In this document: positions 15,656 through 24,858 of the stretch, piece after piece
Layout: each line of letters starts with the position of its first letter
How positions within the stretch are numbered: position 1 is the first letter of the stretch
Assembly: GCA_045105615.1 (NCBI GenBank)
Contig: JBGCDS010000019.1
Location: 1-44,196 of the forward strand
DNA length: 44,196 nucleotides
Direction: 5' to 3'
Origin: UBA1858 sp045105615
GTDB taxonomy: Bacteria > Pseudomonadota > Gammaproteobacteria > UBA4575
Position numbers and translations under genes: made by a program
The notes under the pieces: model-generated
What the model was told of the DNA's origin: nothing
The model's input: only the letters and a program-made list of their open reading frames with translations
The model's database searches: none

Positions 15656-16681
15656 CTAATGGCTGTTAGCCGCAATAGACTGGCTATTGCAGCGAATTTG
15701 TGGGCAATGAGCGTGATTGCTTGGCTTATTTGATTTATTTTTTAGCTCATTGAGTGTGGCAGAAAGTTCTAAATGGTTAGCATTGTCTAGTCTAATCGCG
15801 CAGTTTGCCGCTTCTAATGCAGTGATTTCGCAACCTAGATCAAATGCACTATAGGCAAAATTGTTTAATGCTTCAGCAGACTGCGTGTCTAGCTGAAGTG
15901 CTTGTTTGTATGCATTGCTAGCTGCAAGAGGTTCTTGTAGTTGCATGTGGGTATTGGCTAAGCCAACTTGAGCAGTAAAGTTTTCTGGCCAACGCTCAAT
16001 CACGGCAGCATAAGTTAATTGTGCTGCGCGTAATTTGCCTACTTTTTCTAAATCAAGCGCCGCTTTTGTTGCTTCTTGTTCAGTCACACTATTGGGAATG
16101 TCTCCAGCTGGAGCTGCGATTAATGCCCAATACTTACCTCGTCGCCAGGTGTTTTCGAAAGTTGTCCATGAGCTTCGATAATATTCATGGCGCCCACTAT
16201 GGAGTAAGAAATAATCATTATTAGGATCACGACCAGTAACCACTGAGTAATGCCAAACAGGGTAAATATTGAACGCGAGGTTTTGCAAAACAATGACTGG
16301 GCGTTCAGCGTTTATCTCTGAGCGTAAAGAAGCCAAGTCCATATTCATGCTATATGCGACAAGCCCAAGACTTCGAGCAGCTGCTTGCATCTCTATCTGT
16401 AAGCTGCCTTTCTTTTCTGGAATATAAATTAACTTAGCTACCTCTTCGGCTGAGACATTTTGACCGTAGTAATTTGCGACCATGGCTAATGAAGCTGGTC
16501 CGCATAAGTTATCTGTCTGCTCTATAAAAGGAACGTCGAGACGAATATCTGTTGGTAAGTCTTGAGGTTGTTTAGGGATAACTCTGTCAGCAAGTGCCAT
16601 GGCAGTACAACCCTGCAATGTATGCAAAGTGCAAAATGCTAGAATAACTACTTGCACGACTTTGAAGTTTAGAGAGATCAA
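15656..16681 (-). CDS. PA2778-family C39-like cysteine peptidase lipoprotein with TPR
   Basis: This is a 341-residue exported lipoprotein: the signal peptide ends in the lipobox LQGC (Cys25). A papain-like C39-type domain follows, with the catalytic Cys60 in QTDNLCGPASL and a histidine at 144 in VWHYSVVTG. Tetratricopeptide-like helices occupy about 195-300. Start is a TTG that overlaps the stop of the upstream gene (TTGA), so it is translationally coupled to the PA2779-like membrane protein. The same pair is conserved in pseudomonads and other gammaproteobacteria. The substrate is unknown; family members are thought to act in the periplasm. Catalytic residues look intact. Confidence 0.85.
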   Translation of the reverse strand: MISLNFKVVQVVILAFCTLHTLQGCTAMALADRVIPKQPQDLPTDIRLDVPFIEQTDNLCGPASLAMVANYYGQNVSAEEVAKLIYIPEKKGSLQIEMQAAARSLGLVAYSMNMDLASLRSEINAERPVIVLQNLAFNIYPVWHYSVVTGRDPNNDYFLLHSGRHEYYRSSWTTFENTWRRGKYWALIAAPAGDIPNSVTEQEATKAALDLEKVGKLRAAQLTYAAVIERWPENFTAQVGLANTHMQLQEPLAASNAYKQALQLDTQSAEALNNFAYSAFDLGCEITALEAANCAIRLDNANHLELSATLNELKNKSNKPSNHAHCPQIRCNSQSIAANSH

Positions 16682-17058
16682 AACGTAGTGGTTAAGTCAG
16701 TGAAGCCCATTAGCTCGAGCATAAAGACAATAGGGCCGGTGGCAAATAAGACTAGGCCTACACCGCTAGCAGCAGGTAGTTGATCGAATTGACTGGCTAA
16801 TTGTTGAATCTCTTGGTCGGTGAGTTGATCAATGCGTTGTTGAGCATGCTGTGGATCTATGCCGTGGGCGAGGAGTGCTTGTTTAACATCATCGCGTAGC
16901 AAAGCTGTTTGAATCGATTGTTTATTAGATTCAACCTGCTGTTTGTTACTGATCGTTTCTGTCCCGATCATGCCGGCCTGTACACTGCAAAACAGCAGGC
17001 TTGCGGACATGAGACATATGGCCAATCGACGTTGGCTTTTGTTGGTTAGTAAGGCCAT
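16678..17058 (-). CDS. PA2779-family small membrane protein
   Basis: A 126-residue protein with an N-terminal hydrophobic segment (about residues 12-28) and a second one near the C-terminus (about 97-117, GVGLVLFATGPIVFMLELMGF). A helical linker with the LRDDVKQALLAHGIDP-type motif and QLTDQEIQQLASQFDQLPA lies between them, matching the PA2779 family. It always seems to travel with the C39-like peptidase encoded next, here coupled by a TTGA overlap. It is probably an inner-membrane partner or substrate of that peptidase; this is an inference from the conserved pairing. Confidence 0.82.
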   Translation of the reverse strand: MALLTNKSQRRLAICLMSASLLFCSVQAGMIGTETISNKQQVESNKQSIQTALLRDDVKQALLAHGIDPQHAQQRIDQLTDQEIQQLASQFDQLPAASGVGLVLFATGPIVFMLELMGFTDLTTTF

Positions 17059-17137
17059 CTTAGAATTATCAAATAAAATTTAGATAATTCTTGTACTTTT
17101 AGTGACTTACGTCAAGTTTTTATGAAAATACTACAGC

Positions 17138-18193
17138 TTATCGGGAGAATAGCACCAGATGCTCTAGATCTAGCCCAATTCCGAGTGGTTTTCCTATCTC
17201 GTGGTCGTGATGGCTGGGTGCATAGCACAGTACGCTATGTCCATTTGGCAGTCGTAAAGTATAGAGGAACTCGGCGCCTAAAAAACGTTTACCTTCAACA
17301 ATAGCGGTGACATGGCTAGTGTCATCATGAGGGATATCATCAGGACGAACTAATAAATCTACTACCTCACCTTGTTTGAATGCAGGGTCTATCTGGCCAT
17401 TAAGATTGCCAAAAGCAGTTTCTATCGTGTTGTTGTCCAAGATAGTCGCTGGAATCAAATTGCCAAGGCCAACAAAGTCAGCAACAAATCGAGAAATAGG
17501 TTCGTGGTAAATATTGTAAGGTGTATCAAACTGGACAATTTTTCCATTCTCCATCACACCTACCCAATCAGCGACTGCGAATGCTTCATGCTGGTCATGA
17601 GTAACAAGTACAGCGGTCATTTTTTCTTGTTTGAGAATGTCTCGAACTTGAGTGGCAAGCTGTTCTCTTAGTTCAGGGTCTAAACTTGAAAAAGGTTCAT
17701 CTAATAATAATATAGAAGGTTTCGGTGCTAGTGCTCTTGCTAAAGCGACGCGTTGCTGTTGCCCGCCTGAGAGTTCGTGAGGATATTTACGATGATGTTT
17801 AGAATTAATTTCGACTAGATCTAGTACATGCTTGACCTGTTGTTGGATATAGATTTTTTGTAACTTGCGAATACCATATGCAACGTTATCGAAAATTGTT
17901 AAGTGTGGGAATAAAGCAAGGTCTTGAAACATCATGCCTATGTTACGTGCCTCAGGCGCCAATGAATTTTGAGGAGTGCTTATTATTTTATTTTCGACTT
18001 CAATACTGCCCTGATCGATTTTATGTAAACCGGCAATAGATCTTAGTAGAGTGGTCTTGCCGCATCCGCTTGGACCAAGCAAACAAACAATATCATGGGC
18101 GTTTACTTGCAGATTGGCATGCTTAAGAATGTCTAGCTCCATATGTGAAGCAGAGACATTGTTGACATCAAGTAAAGGCTTATTGTTGAGCAT
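17138..18193 (-). CDS. fbpC: ferric iron ABC transporter ATP-binding protein
   Basis: The 351-residue ABC ATPase has Walker A GPSGCGKTT (residues 40-48), the Q-loop near MMFQDLALFP, signature LSGGQQQR (141-148), Walker B ILLLDEPF (161-168) and the H-loop VLVTHD. A C-terminal TOBE-like regulatory domain (about 240-351) is typical of the Fe3+/spermidine/sulfate class. It overlaps the permease gene by 14 bases and completes a substrate-binding protein, permease, ATPase operon behind a Fur-type site, which supports iron as the substrate. Confidence 0.93.
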   Translation of the reverse strand: MLNNKPLLDVNNVSASHMELDILKHANLQVNAHDIVCLLGPSGCGKTTLLRSIAGLHKIDQGSIEVENKIISTPQNSLAPEARNIGMMFQDLALFPHLTIFDNVAYGIRKLQKIYIQQQVKHVLDLVEINSKHHRKYPHELSGGQQQRVALARALAPKPSILLLDEPFSSLDPELREQLATQVRDILKQEKMTAVLVTHDQHEAFAVADWVGVMENGKIVQFDTPYNIYHEPISRFVADFVGLGNLIPATILDNNTIETAFGNLNGQIDPAFKQGEVVDLLVRPDDIPHDDTSHVTAIVEGKRFLGAEFLYTLRLPNGHSVLCYAPSHHDHEIGKPLGIGLDLEHLVLFSR

Positions 18194-19853
18194 TAGCTTT
18201 TATAGATATATTTAAAAGAATCACTGGAATAATGCCAGTGATCACTATCGCGAGTGCAGCAGTAGAAGCATCAGCTAAACGCTCGTCTGATGCAAGTTCA
18301 TAAGCACGAACTGCAAGAGTGTTGAAGTTAAATGGGCGCATAATTAAAGTGGCTGGTAGTTCTTTCATGACTTCAACAAATACTAGCAGTGCTGCAGTGA
18401 ATAATCCGCTGCGTATTAATGGCAGGTGAATGCTGCGTAATGTAGTGAAAAGGTTGTTGCCAAGTAGCTGTGAAGCTTCATCGATAGAATGATTGATTTT
18501 GGATAAACTTGCGCCGACAGTTTGTAAAGCAAGAGACAAGAAGCGCACAGTGTGTGCAAATACCAACGCAAAAATAGTGCCGGTAAAAATAAGTCCAATT
18601 TCAATGCTAAATTGATGCTCAAAAAAATCAATTAGCCAGTTATCCATGCTGCTAAAAACAATTAATGTGCCTACTGCGATAATAGTGCCAGGTACAGCGT
18701 AACCCATTGCGCTAAGATTGACTAAGTTATTCAGAATTATATTTTTGCTGGCACGTTTACCGTAAGCCAAAATGGTGGCAACCACTAGGGTGACTAATGC
18801 AGCGCTTGCGGCAAGAGAGAAGCTGTTAAAAGCTAATGACCAAAATTGTTCATCGACCATAGTGCTTGCAGTGCGAATAGCCCAATCACTTAGCTGTATA
18901 ACAGGAATAATGAATCCAAACAGAGGTGGTAGTGCGCAGGCGATGAAGGCAAAAAACGCAGTCATACCATGAAGTGGGATTTCTCTGCCGGTTTGTGTGG
19001 CATTACTAGGATTGTGGTAACGAATTCGTCTGCGCTGACGTTGTTCGAGTAGGAATAAAACAAAAACTGTCAGCATTAATATGCTGGATAACTGTGCGGC
19101 TGTCACAGGTTCACCAAAGCCAAACCAAGTGCGAAAAATTCCTGTAGTGAAAGTGTCTACTCCAAAATATTGAACTGTGCCGTAATCTGCTAATGTTTCC
19201 ATTAGTGCAAGTGTGACACCTGCTGCAATCGCTGGGCGAGCGAGGGGTATGATTATACTGAATAATCTTTCTATGTTGTTCGCACCAAGGGAGCGAGCTG
19301 CATCAATGACGCTGGATGATTGGGAAATAAGCGTTGAACGGGTTAGTAAGAATACATAGGGGTAGAGGGCGAATGAGAACATGGCAATGGCGCCACCTAA
19401 TGAGCGAATTTCTGGGAACCAGTAATCTCCATATCCCCAGCCAAATAATTCTCGTATGTAAGATTGTATGGGGCCGCTGAAATCTAATACACCTGTGTAG
19501 GTGTATGCCACGATATAAGCCGGGATGGCGAGAGGTAATAAAAGTAAGAACTCTAGAAAACGTTTTCCAGGGAATGAGTAGAGTGCACATAGACAGGCGG
19601 CAGGCACGCCAATAATAAATGTGCCAGTGGCTACGCCTAAAGCTAATAATATAGAATTGGTAATGTATTCGGCTAAAACAGTATCAACTAAGTGTTGCCA
19701 TGTATCGGTATGCGGATGCAGATTGAATTGCAAAACAACAAGCAGTGGCGAGATGATAATTAAAGTTATTAACGCGACTGTGAAAAACCACCCAATAGAA
19801 AAGTTTCCACGCATAGGTAAAAGTGTGCGCTGAAATAATGTGCTACTAGTCAT
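18180..19853 (-). CDS. fbpB: ferric iron ABC transporter permease (fused double permease)
   Basis: This 557-residue membrane protein has roughly 12 membrane segments and is a tandem fusion of two BPD_transp_1 domains. Each half has an EAA-type loop: DAARSLGANNIERLFSIIIPLARPAI near residues 184-209 and DEASQLLGNNLFTTLRSIHLPLIRSG near 459-484. It forms the channel for periplasmic Fe3+ delivered by FbpA. It starts 35 bases after the fbpA stop, in the same operon. It is intact and of normal length for FbpB. Confidence 0.93.
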   Translation of the reverse strand: MTSSTLFQRTLLPMRGNFSIGWFFTVALITLIIISPLLVVLQFNLHPHTDTWQHLVDTVLAEYITNSILLALGVATGTFIIGVPAACLCALYSFPGKRFLEFLLLLPLAIPAYIVAYTYTGVLDFSGPIQSYIRELFGWGYGDYWFPEIRSLGGAIAMFSFALYPYVFLLTRSTLISQSSSVIDAARSLGANNIERLFSIIIPLARPAIAAGVTLALMETLADYGTVQYFGVDTFTTGIFRTWFGFGEPVTAAQLSSILMLTVFVLFLLEQRQRRRIRYHNPSNATQTGREIPLHGMTAFFAFIACALPPLFGFIIPVIQLSDWAIRTASTMVDEQFWSLAFNSFSLAASAALVTLVVATILAYGKRASKNIILNNLVNLSAMGYAVPGTIIAVGTLIVFSSMDNWLIDFFEHQFSIEIGLIFTGTIFALVFAHTVRFLSLALQTVGASLSKINHSIDEASQLLGNNLFTTLRSIHLPLIRSGLFTAALLVFVEVMKELPATLIMRPFNFNTLAVRAYELASDERLADASTAALAIVITGIIPVILLNISIKANAQQ

Positions 19854-19888
19854 TGATGCTACTGCCTAAGCCAAAAAATTTAATTGCT

Positions 19889-20920
19889 TTATCGCCACTT
19901 AGCTCTATCCATTATCTGTACAGCGTTAGCATTAAGGCTGCCTAATTTACCTAGGTTTAATGTATCAGCTTTAAAAGGACCCCAGCTCTTGAGTATTTTG
20001 TTTGTCTCAATGCCTTCAATAACAGGGAATTCTAAGTTGACATCGCCATACCAGGATTGTGCGTCCTTGGTGAAAAGAAAAGTGATTAGTTTATTGGCAA
20101 GCTCAACATGCTTTGCATGTTTGGTAATAGCAATGCCGCTGATGTTGACATGTGCACCACGACCACTTTGATTTGGCCAAAACAGTTTGACTTTGGATGC
20201 AGCAGCTTGTTCTTGTTCGCTGCCTTTAATCATATTGCCTAAATAGTATGAATTGACTAATGCAATATCGCACTGTCCTGTTGCGACAGCTTTAACTTGA
20301 TCGCGATCTCCACCTTGAGGTTTGCGTGCTAAATTACTAGCAAAATCATTCGTCCATGCTTGAGTAGCTTCTTCTCCATGATGGGCGATTAAAGATGCGA
20401 CTAAAGATTGATTGTAAATGTTATTAGATGAGCGAACGCAAATCCTATTTTTCCATCCTGGTTCGGCTAAGTTTTCATAAGAAGATAGCTCAGAAATCTT
20501 CACACGTTCATGGCTGTAAATAATTGCGCGTACGCGTACAGAAAGACCTAACCAATAACCTTCTGGATCACGATATTGTTCAGGCGCTAATTGAATGACA
20601 GATTGATCGGTGATGGTTTGTAGTAAGCCTGCTTCTTTTGCACGATGTAGGCGTCCTGCGTCAGTCGTAATAAATACATCTGCGGGAGAGTTTTTACCTT
20701 CATTATTAAGGCGTTGAATTAATGCATCTGCTTTACTGGTGACTAGATTAATCTGAATATTGTGCTGCGTAGCAAATTTATCAAGTAACGGCTTGATATA
20801 AGCTTCTTTGCGCGCTGAGTAGACGTTAAGCTCTTCATCTGACCTGTCTTCGGCATGTGTAAGTTGTGTGAATAGGCAGCAAAGTGTAATGTAAAGTATT
20901 GATTTAATATGAAGTTTCAT
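19889..20920 (-). CDS. fbpA: ferric iron ABC transporter substrate-binding protein
   Basis: A 343-residue periplasmic protein with a signal peptide ending near LTHA (residue 23). The mature fold starts ELNVYSARKE and contains ADVFITTDAGRL and the paired tyrosines in LVNSYYLGNM, the conserved Fe3+ ligands of the FbpA/FutA class. It delivers ferric iron to FbpB. The promoter region contains a perfect 12-bp-arm palindrome about 55 bases upstream of the start, close to the Fur consensus. This gene heads the fbpABC operon. Confidence 0.93.
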   Translation of the reverse strand: MKLHIKSILYITLCCLFTQLTHAEDRSDEELNVYSARKEAYIKPLLDKFATQHNIQINLVTSKADALIQRLNNEGKNSPADVFITTDAGRLHRAKEAGLLQTITDQSVIQLAPEQYRDPEGYWLGLSVRVRAIIYSHERVKISELSSYENLAEPGWKNRICVRSSNNIYNQSLVASLIAHHGEEATQAWTNDFASNLARKPQGGDRDQVKAVATGQCDIALVNSYYLGNMIKGSEQEQAAASKVKLFWPNQSGRGAHVNISGIAITKHAKHVELANKLITFLFTKDAQSWYGDVNLEFPVIEGIETNKILKSWGPFKADTLNLGKLGSLNANAVQIMDRAKWR

Positions 20921-20974
20921 GATTGTTAATCCGTCAAGAGAATCGTCTAATGGTCCTTATTGCTACTGATAGTA

Positions 20975-21003
20975 ACACAAATGAGATGTATTCTCATTTG
21001 TGT
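20975..21003. promoter_or_regulatory. Fur-type operator upstream of fbpA
   Basis: ACACAAATGAGA and TCTCATTTGTGT form perfect 12-bp arms around TGTAT. The core TGAGATGTATTCTCA matches the 7-1-7 Fur consensus (TGATAATNATTATCA) at 11 of 14 fixed positions. It sits 55 bases before the fbpA start and about 80 before glnE, between divergent genes. Iron-dependent repression of fbpABC is the likely role. Confidence 0.75.
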
Positions 21004-21018
21004 GTTGGATTTTATTTT

Positions 21019-21040
21019 ATTCATCACACTAGTGATGAAT
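21019..21040. repeat. 9-bp inverted repeat before glnE
   Basis: ATTCATCAC and GTGATGAAT flank ACTA, 45 bases upstream of the glnE start codon in the divergent fbpA/glnE promoter region. It could be a second operator or a leader hairpin of glnE; no regulator is recognised. Confidence 0.35.
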
Positions 21041-21084
21041 ATTCTCGATTGGCGTCAGCATCTATCTACCTGTATATCAATTAG

Positions 21085-23889
21085 ATGAGTGTCAAAATAT
21101 CAGTTTCGACTGAAACAAAAACGCGTTGGGATGCGTATGCAGAGAAGCAATCATTTCCATCTCAAGTGGTTGAAAAAAAGAAACTAATTCAATCGCTCTG
21201 GGAGCAAAGTCCTTATTGTGAACGCATTTGCTTGAAGTATCCTCAGTGGGCCAACGAACTTGTAAACGAAAGTGTCGCACCACTGACTCATTCAGATATA
21301 AGCGAGCAGCTATCTTCAATAATGGCCAATGTTGATGATGAAGACCTTGCTAAGCAACAGCTGCGCCAAATTCGTCATCGACTATTGCTACAAATTTGTA
21401 GGAAAGACCTTATCCATCAAGCAGAGGTCTTTGATGTACTGCAAGAGCTAAGTAGTGTTGCTGATGCCTGTGTCCAAGCCGCTGTGGATTGGATGGAGAC
21501 AACGTTAGTAAAAAAATACGGAGTTGCACGTAGCGACCAGGGCGAACAGGTACATTTTGTTGTGATTGCGATGGGTAAGCTGGGTGGAGGTGAGTTAAAT
21601 TTTTCATCTGATATAGATGTGATGTTTTGCTATTCCAATGCTGGTGATACAGATGGTGCGCGATCTATTTCCAATCAAGAATTCTTCACTCAATTAGCGC
21701 AAGGTGTTATTCGGATTCTCTCTGACATAACGGCTGATGGATTTGTTTACCGTGTCGATTGTCGTTTGCGACCCTTTGGCGAGTCCGGGCCATTAGTGGT
21801 GAATTTTAATCACGTCGAAGATTATTTGCAGACTCATGGACGCGAGTGGGAACGCTATGCATTTGTTAAAGCGCGCGTTATTTGCGGATCTGAACAGGAT
21901 AAAAAACAATTCAAGAAAATAGTCTCAGCATTTGTTTATCGAAAATATATAGATTTTGGCGTGATCAATACGCTGCGCGAAATGAAAGACTTGATTGCGC
22001 AGCAGATGGTAAAGAAGGGTAATTTAAATAATATAAAACTTGGTGTTGGGGGAATTCGAGAAATTGAATTCATAGTGCAGTTTTTCCAATTAGTGCATGG
22101 TGGTTATAACCCACGTTTGCAGACACGAAAAATTATTCAAGCATTATCCGAGATAGGAACAGCAGGATATCTGAGTGCACATGATGTTGGTCAGCTGCTA
22201 TTGGCATATAAGTTTTTGCGCAGAGTAGAAAATCGATTGCAAATGTATAACGATGAACAAACTCATGTGATGCCGCAGGATGAGAGTCAATTATCAGTGT
22301 TGTCAGAATCAATGGGATTTATCGGGGTTGTAGAATTTCAAACAGCATTGCAAGGGCATTTAAATGCAGTGAGTGAGGTGTTTTTGCAAATACGTAGCGA
22401 TGATCATCAAGATGCAGAAGATGACTATGCTGACCTTTGGAAGAAAATGACTCAGCTAGATGAGGGTGAAACATATGAGCAGTTGAATGTTGATGGGTAT
22501 AAAGAATTTTCTCATGTAGTAGAGAAGATTCAAACGTTATTAAAAAGCTCAGCATATCGTAATCAAGATGAAGAGGGTCGACGACGACTAGATATGTTTA
22601 TGCCATGTTTGCTGAGAGAGTTAAATAAAATGGATTCTCCAGCATTAGTGATCGATCGTTTGGCAATATTGCTACAGAATATTTTACGTCGTTCTGCATA
22701 TCTTGTATTGCTTTATGAGAATCCGCAGGTATTAAAGCAGTTGCTTTCGGTGGCGTCTTCTAGTCCTTGGATCGCAAGTCATTTGACAGCATATCCATTG
22801 TTGTTAGATGAGCTAGCGGTAAATTCAAAAGATAATTATTGCTTGAATAAGAAAGAAGTTGCTGAGCAGTTTGCCAGTGAAATACTGGCATATAATCATC
22901 TTGATTATGATGTCATATTAGAACGAGTACGATTGTTTAAACATGCGCGCGAGTTGAGGGTGGCCTGTGCTGATGTGTTGGGAGATATTCCCGTCATGCA
23001 AGTGAGCGATCAATTGAGTTGGACAGCAGAAGCAGTGATTGATGGTTGTGTAAAATATTTAGAGCAGGCTTACGATCCAATGATGCAAAACAATCTTGCC
23101 GTTATTGCCTTTGGAAAATTAGGTGGGATAGAGCTGAGCTATGGGTCTGATCTGGACCTTGTATATATTGCGCAGAATGAACAGCAGTCTGGATATTCTA
23201 ATCAATCCAAAGTGCCGTACGTGATCAAAATTTCTAAATTTGCCCAACGACTTACCCAAATACTAACGTTACAAACAGTGTCTGGGAAGCTGTACGAAGT
23301 TGATACAAGGTTAAGGCCTGATGGTGAATCTGGAGCAATTGCTCCGGTTTTTTCTTTTGTCGAGAATTACTATCAATCACGTGCTTGGACATGGGAGCTT
23401 CAGGCGTTAGTGCGCGCGCGCTGTGTGGCGGGATCGTCTGTCGTGCGAGAGCAATTTGCTAGTATGCGTGAGGACATTATTTGTCAGCCCAGAGATGTTA
23501 AAACTCTATCAGTGGAAGTTGCTGATATGCGTGCCAAGATGCTTAAAACCAAAGCAAGTAAATCACCTGGCGTATTTCACCTTAAAAACGACGAAGGAGG
23601 TATCACGGATATCGAATTTATGGTCCAATACGCGGTTCTCGCACATGCATATAAGGATAAAAGCCTGTGTGGGTATTCAGATAATGTGCGTTTGCTCGAG
23701 CGCCTGGCTGGTGGTGGATTTATATCAACGTCAATGGCGACGGAGATGACTGATATATATTGCCGGTTTCGAAATATAATGCACCGTATGGCACTGCAGG
23801 CACAAAAGCCGGAAGCGACACATGCAGAGTATGCAAGCGAAGTAAAAGTGGTTACAGAGTGTTGGAATAATATTTTAGGCGAAGAATAA
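21085..23889 (+). CDS. glnE: bifunctional glutamine synthetase adenylyltransferase/deadenylase
   Basis: The 934-residue enzyme adds AMP to glutamine synthetase and removes it according to PII signals. Two nucleotidyltransferase domains are visible. The N-terminal deadenylylating domain carries GGGELNFSSDID at 167-178; the C-terminal adenylylating one carries GGIELSYGSDLDL at about 680-693. Each is followed by an RLRPFGESG or RLRPDGESG segment and an IREIEF or ITDIEF helix. Length agrees with the family (about 945). glnE followed by ilvE is the conserved order in pseudomonads and other gammaproteobacteria; ilvE starts 19 bases later. The first ATG was taken. Confidence 0.96.
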   Translation: MSVKISVSTETKTRWDAYAEKQSFPSQVVEKKKLIQSLWEQSPYCERICLKYPQWANELVNESVAPLTHSDISEQLSSIMANVDDEDLAKQQLRQIRHRLLLQICRKDLIHQAEVFDVLQELSSVADACVQAAVDWMETTLVKKYGVARSDQGEQVHFVVIAMGKLGGGELNFSSDIDVMFCYSNAGDTDGARSISNQEFFTQLAQGVIRILSDITADGFVYRVDCRLRPFGESGPLVVNFNHVEDYLQTHGREWERYAFVKARVICGSEQDKKQFKKIVSAFVYRKYIDFGVINTLREMKDLIAQQMVKKGNLNNIKLGVGGIREIEFIVQFFQLVHGGYNPRLQTRKIIQALSEIGTAGYLSAHDVGQLLLAYKFLRRVENRLQMYNDEQTHVMPQDESQLSVLSESMGFIGVVEFQTALQGHLNAVSEVFLQIRSDDHQDAEDDYADLWKKMTQLDEGETYEQLNVDGYKEFSHVVEKIQTLLKSSAYRNQDEEGRRRLDMFMPCLLRELNKMDSPALVIDRLAILLQNILRRSAYLVLLYENPQVLKQLLSVASSSPWIASHLTAYPLLLDELAVNSKDNYCLNKKEVAEQFASEILAYNHLDYDVILERVRLFKHARELRVACADVLGDIPVMQVSDQLSWTAEAVIDGCVKYLEQAYDPMMQNNLAVIAFGKLGGIELSYGSDLDLVYIAQNEQQSGYSNQSKVPYVIKISKFAQRLTQILTLQTVSGKLYEVDTRLRPDGESGAIAPVFSFVENYYQSRAWTWELQALVRARCVAGSSVVREQFASMREDIICQPRDVKTLSVEVADMRAKMLKTKASKSPGVFHLKNDEGGITDIEFMVQYAVLAHAYKDKSLCGYSDNVRLLERLAGGGFISTSMATEMTDIYCRFRNIMHRMALQAQKPEATHAEYASEVKVVTECWNNILGEE

Positions 23890-23908
23890 AAGGAATAGGA
23901 GTCGAGTT

Positions 23909-24832
23909 ATGTCGATGTCAGATCGAGATGGAATTATTTGGCGTGATGGGGAGATGATTGATTGGCGTGAAGCCGGCACTCATGTGCTCACTCACACATT
24001 GCATTATGGAGCAGGCGTGTTCGAAGGTGTGCGTGCTTATGATGGCAAACAAGGAACAGCGATTTTCCGTTTGCAAGATCACACTAAACGTTTATTAAAC
24101 TCTGCAAAAATTATTGGTATGAAAGTGCCGTATAGTCAGGAAGAGTTAAATCAAGCGCAGGTTGAGGTGGTTAAGGCTAACGATATGGATTATGGCTATA
24201 TTCGACCCATGTGTTTTTATGGCTCGGAAGGTATGGGCTTGCGTGCTGATAATTTAAAAGTGCATTGCATTGTCGCTGCGTGGGAATGGGGTGCATATAT
24301 GGGGAAAGAATGTCTGGAGAATGGTATACGCGTAAAGACTTCTTCCTTTACCCGTCATCATGTGAATGCCACGATGTGTAAAGCTAAAGTAAATGGCCAT
24401 TATGTAAACTCTATGTTGGCGTTGCAAGAAGCCACTCAAGATGGCTATGACGAAGCGCTGCTACTTGATCCACAGGGCTTTGTTGCTGAAGGTAGTGGAG
24501 AAAATGTATTTATAGTTCGTGATGGTGTTCTGTATACGCCCGAACTAAGTTCTGCGTTAGATGGAATTACTCGTAAAACCATTATTGGTTTAGCGGACGA
24601 AATGGACCTCCCTGTTGTTGAAAAACAAATTTCGCGTGATGAGGTTTATATTGCTGATGAAGCATTCTTTACTGGAACAGCTGCTGAAGTGACACCGATT
24701 CGTGAGCTTGATAATCGTCCTATCGGTGCTGGTACGCGTGGGCCGATTACACAAGACCTGCAATCAAAATATTTTAAAATAGTTCATGGTGAAGTGGATG
24801 AGCATGCGCACTGGTTAACGCCAGCTAATTAA
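23909..24832 (+). CDS. ilvE: branched-chain amino acid aminotransferase
   Basis: The 307-residue fold-type IV PLP enzyme catalyses the last step of valine, leucine and isoleucine synthesis. The PLP lysine is K160 in CKAKVNGHYVNS. HYGAGVFEGVRAY (32-44), EGSGENVFIVRDG and FFTGTAAEVTPI all match IlvE. A GGAG ribosome site precedes the ATG, and the gene lies 19 bases after glnE in the same operon. Together with ilvD at 5524 the window has two enzymes of branched-chain synthesis in separate places. Confidence 0.96.
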   Translation: MSMSDRDGIIWRDGEMIDWREAGTHVLTHTLHYGAGVFEGVRAYDGKQGTAIFRLQDHTKRLLNSAKIIGMKVPYSQEELNQAQVEVVKANDMDYGYIRPMCFYGSEGMGLRADNLKVHCIVAAWEWGAYMGKECLENGIRVKTSSFTRHHVNATMCKAKVNGHYVNSMLALQEATQDGYDEALLLDPQGFVAEGSGENVFIVRDGVLYTPELSSALDGITRKTIIGLADEMDLPVVEKQISRDEVYIADEAFFTGTAAEVTPIRELDNRPIGAGTRGPITQDLQSKYFKIVHGEVDEHAHWLTPAN

Positions 24833-24840
24833 TAATATTC

Positions 24841-24858
24841 TTTTATTTTAAAATAAAA
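24841..24858. repeat. AT-only palindrome directly before hldE
   Basis: TTTTATTTTAAAATAAAA is a perfect 18-base palindrome ending at the base before the hldE ATG. It occupies the place where a ribosome site would be expected, and no Shine-Dalgarno motif is visible there. It may be an A/T-rich translation enhancer or simply low-complexity sequence. Confidence 0.4.
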
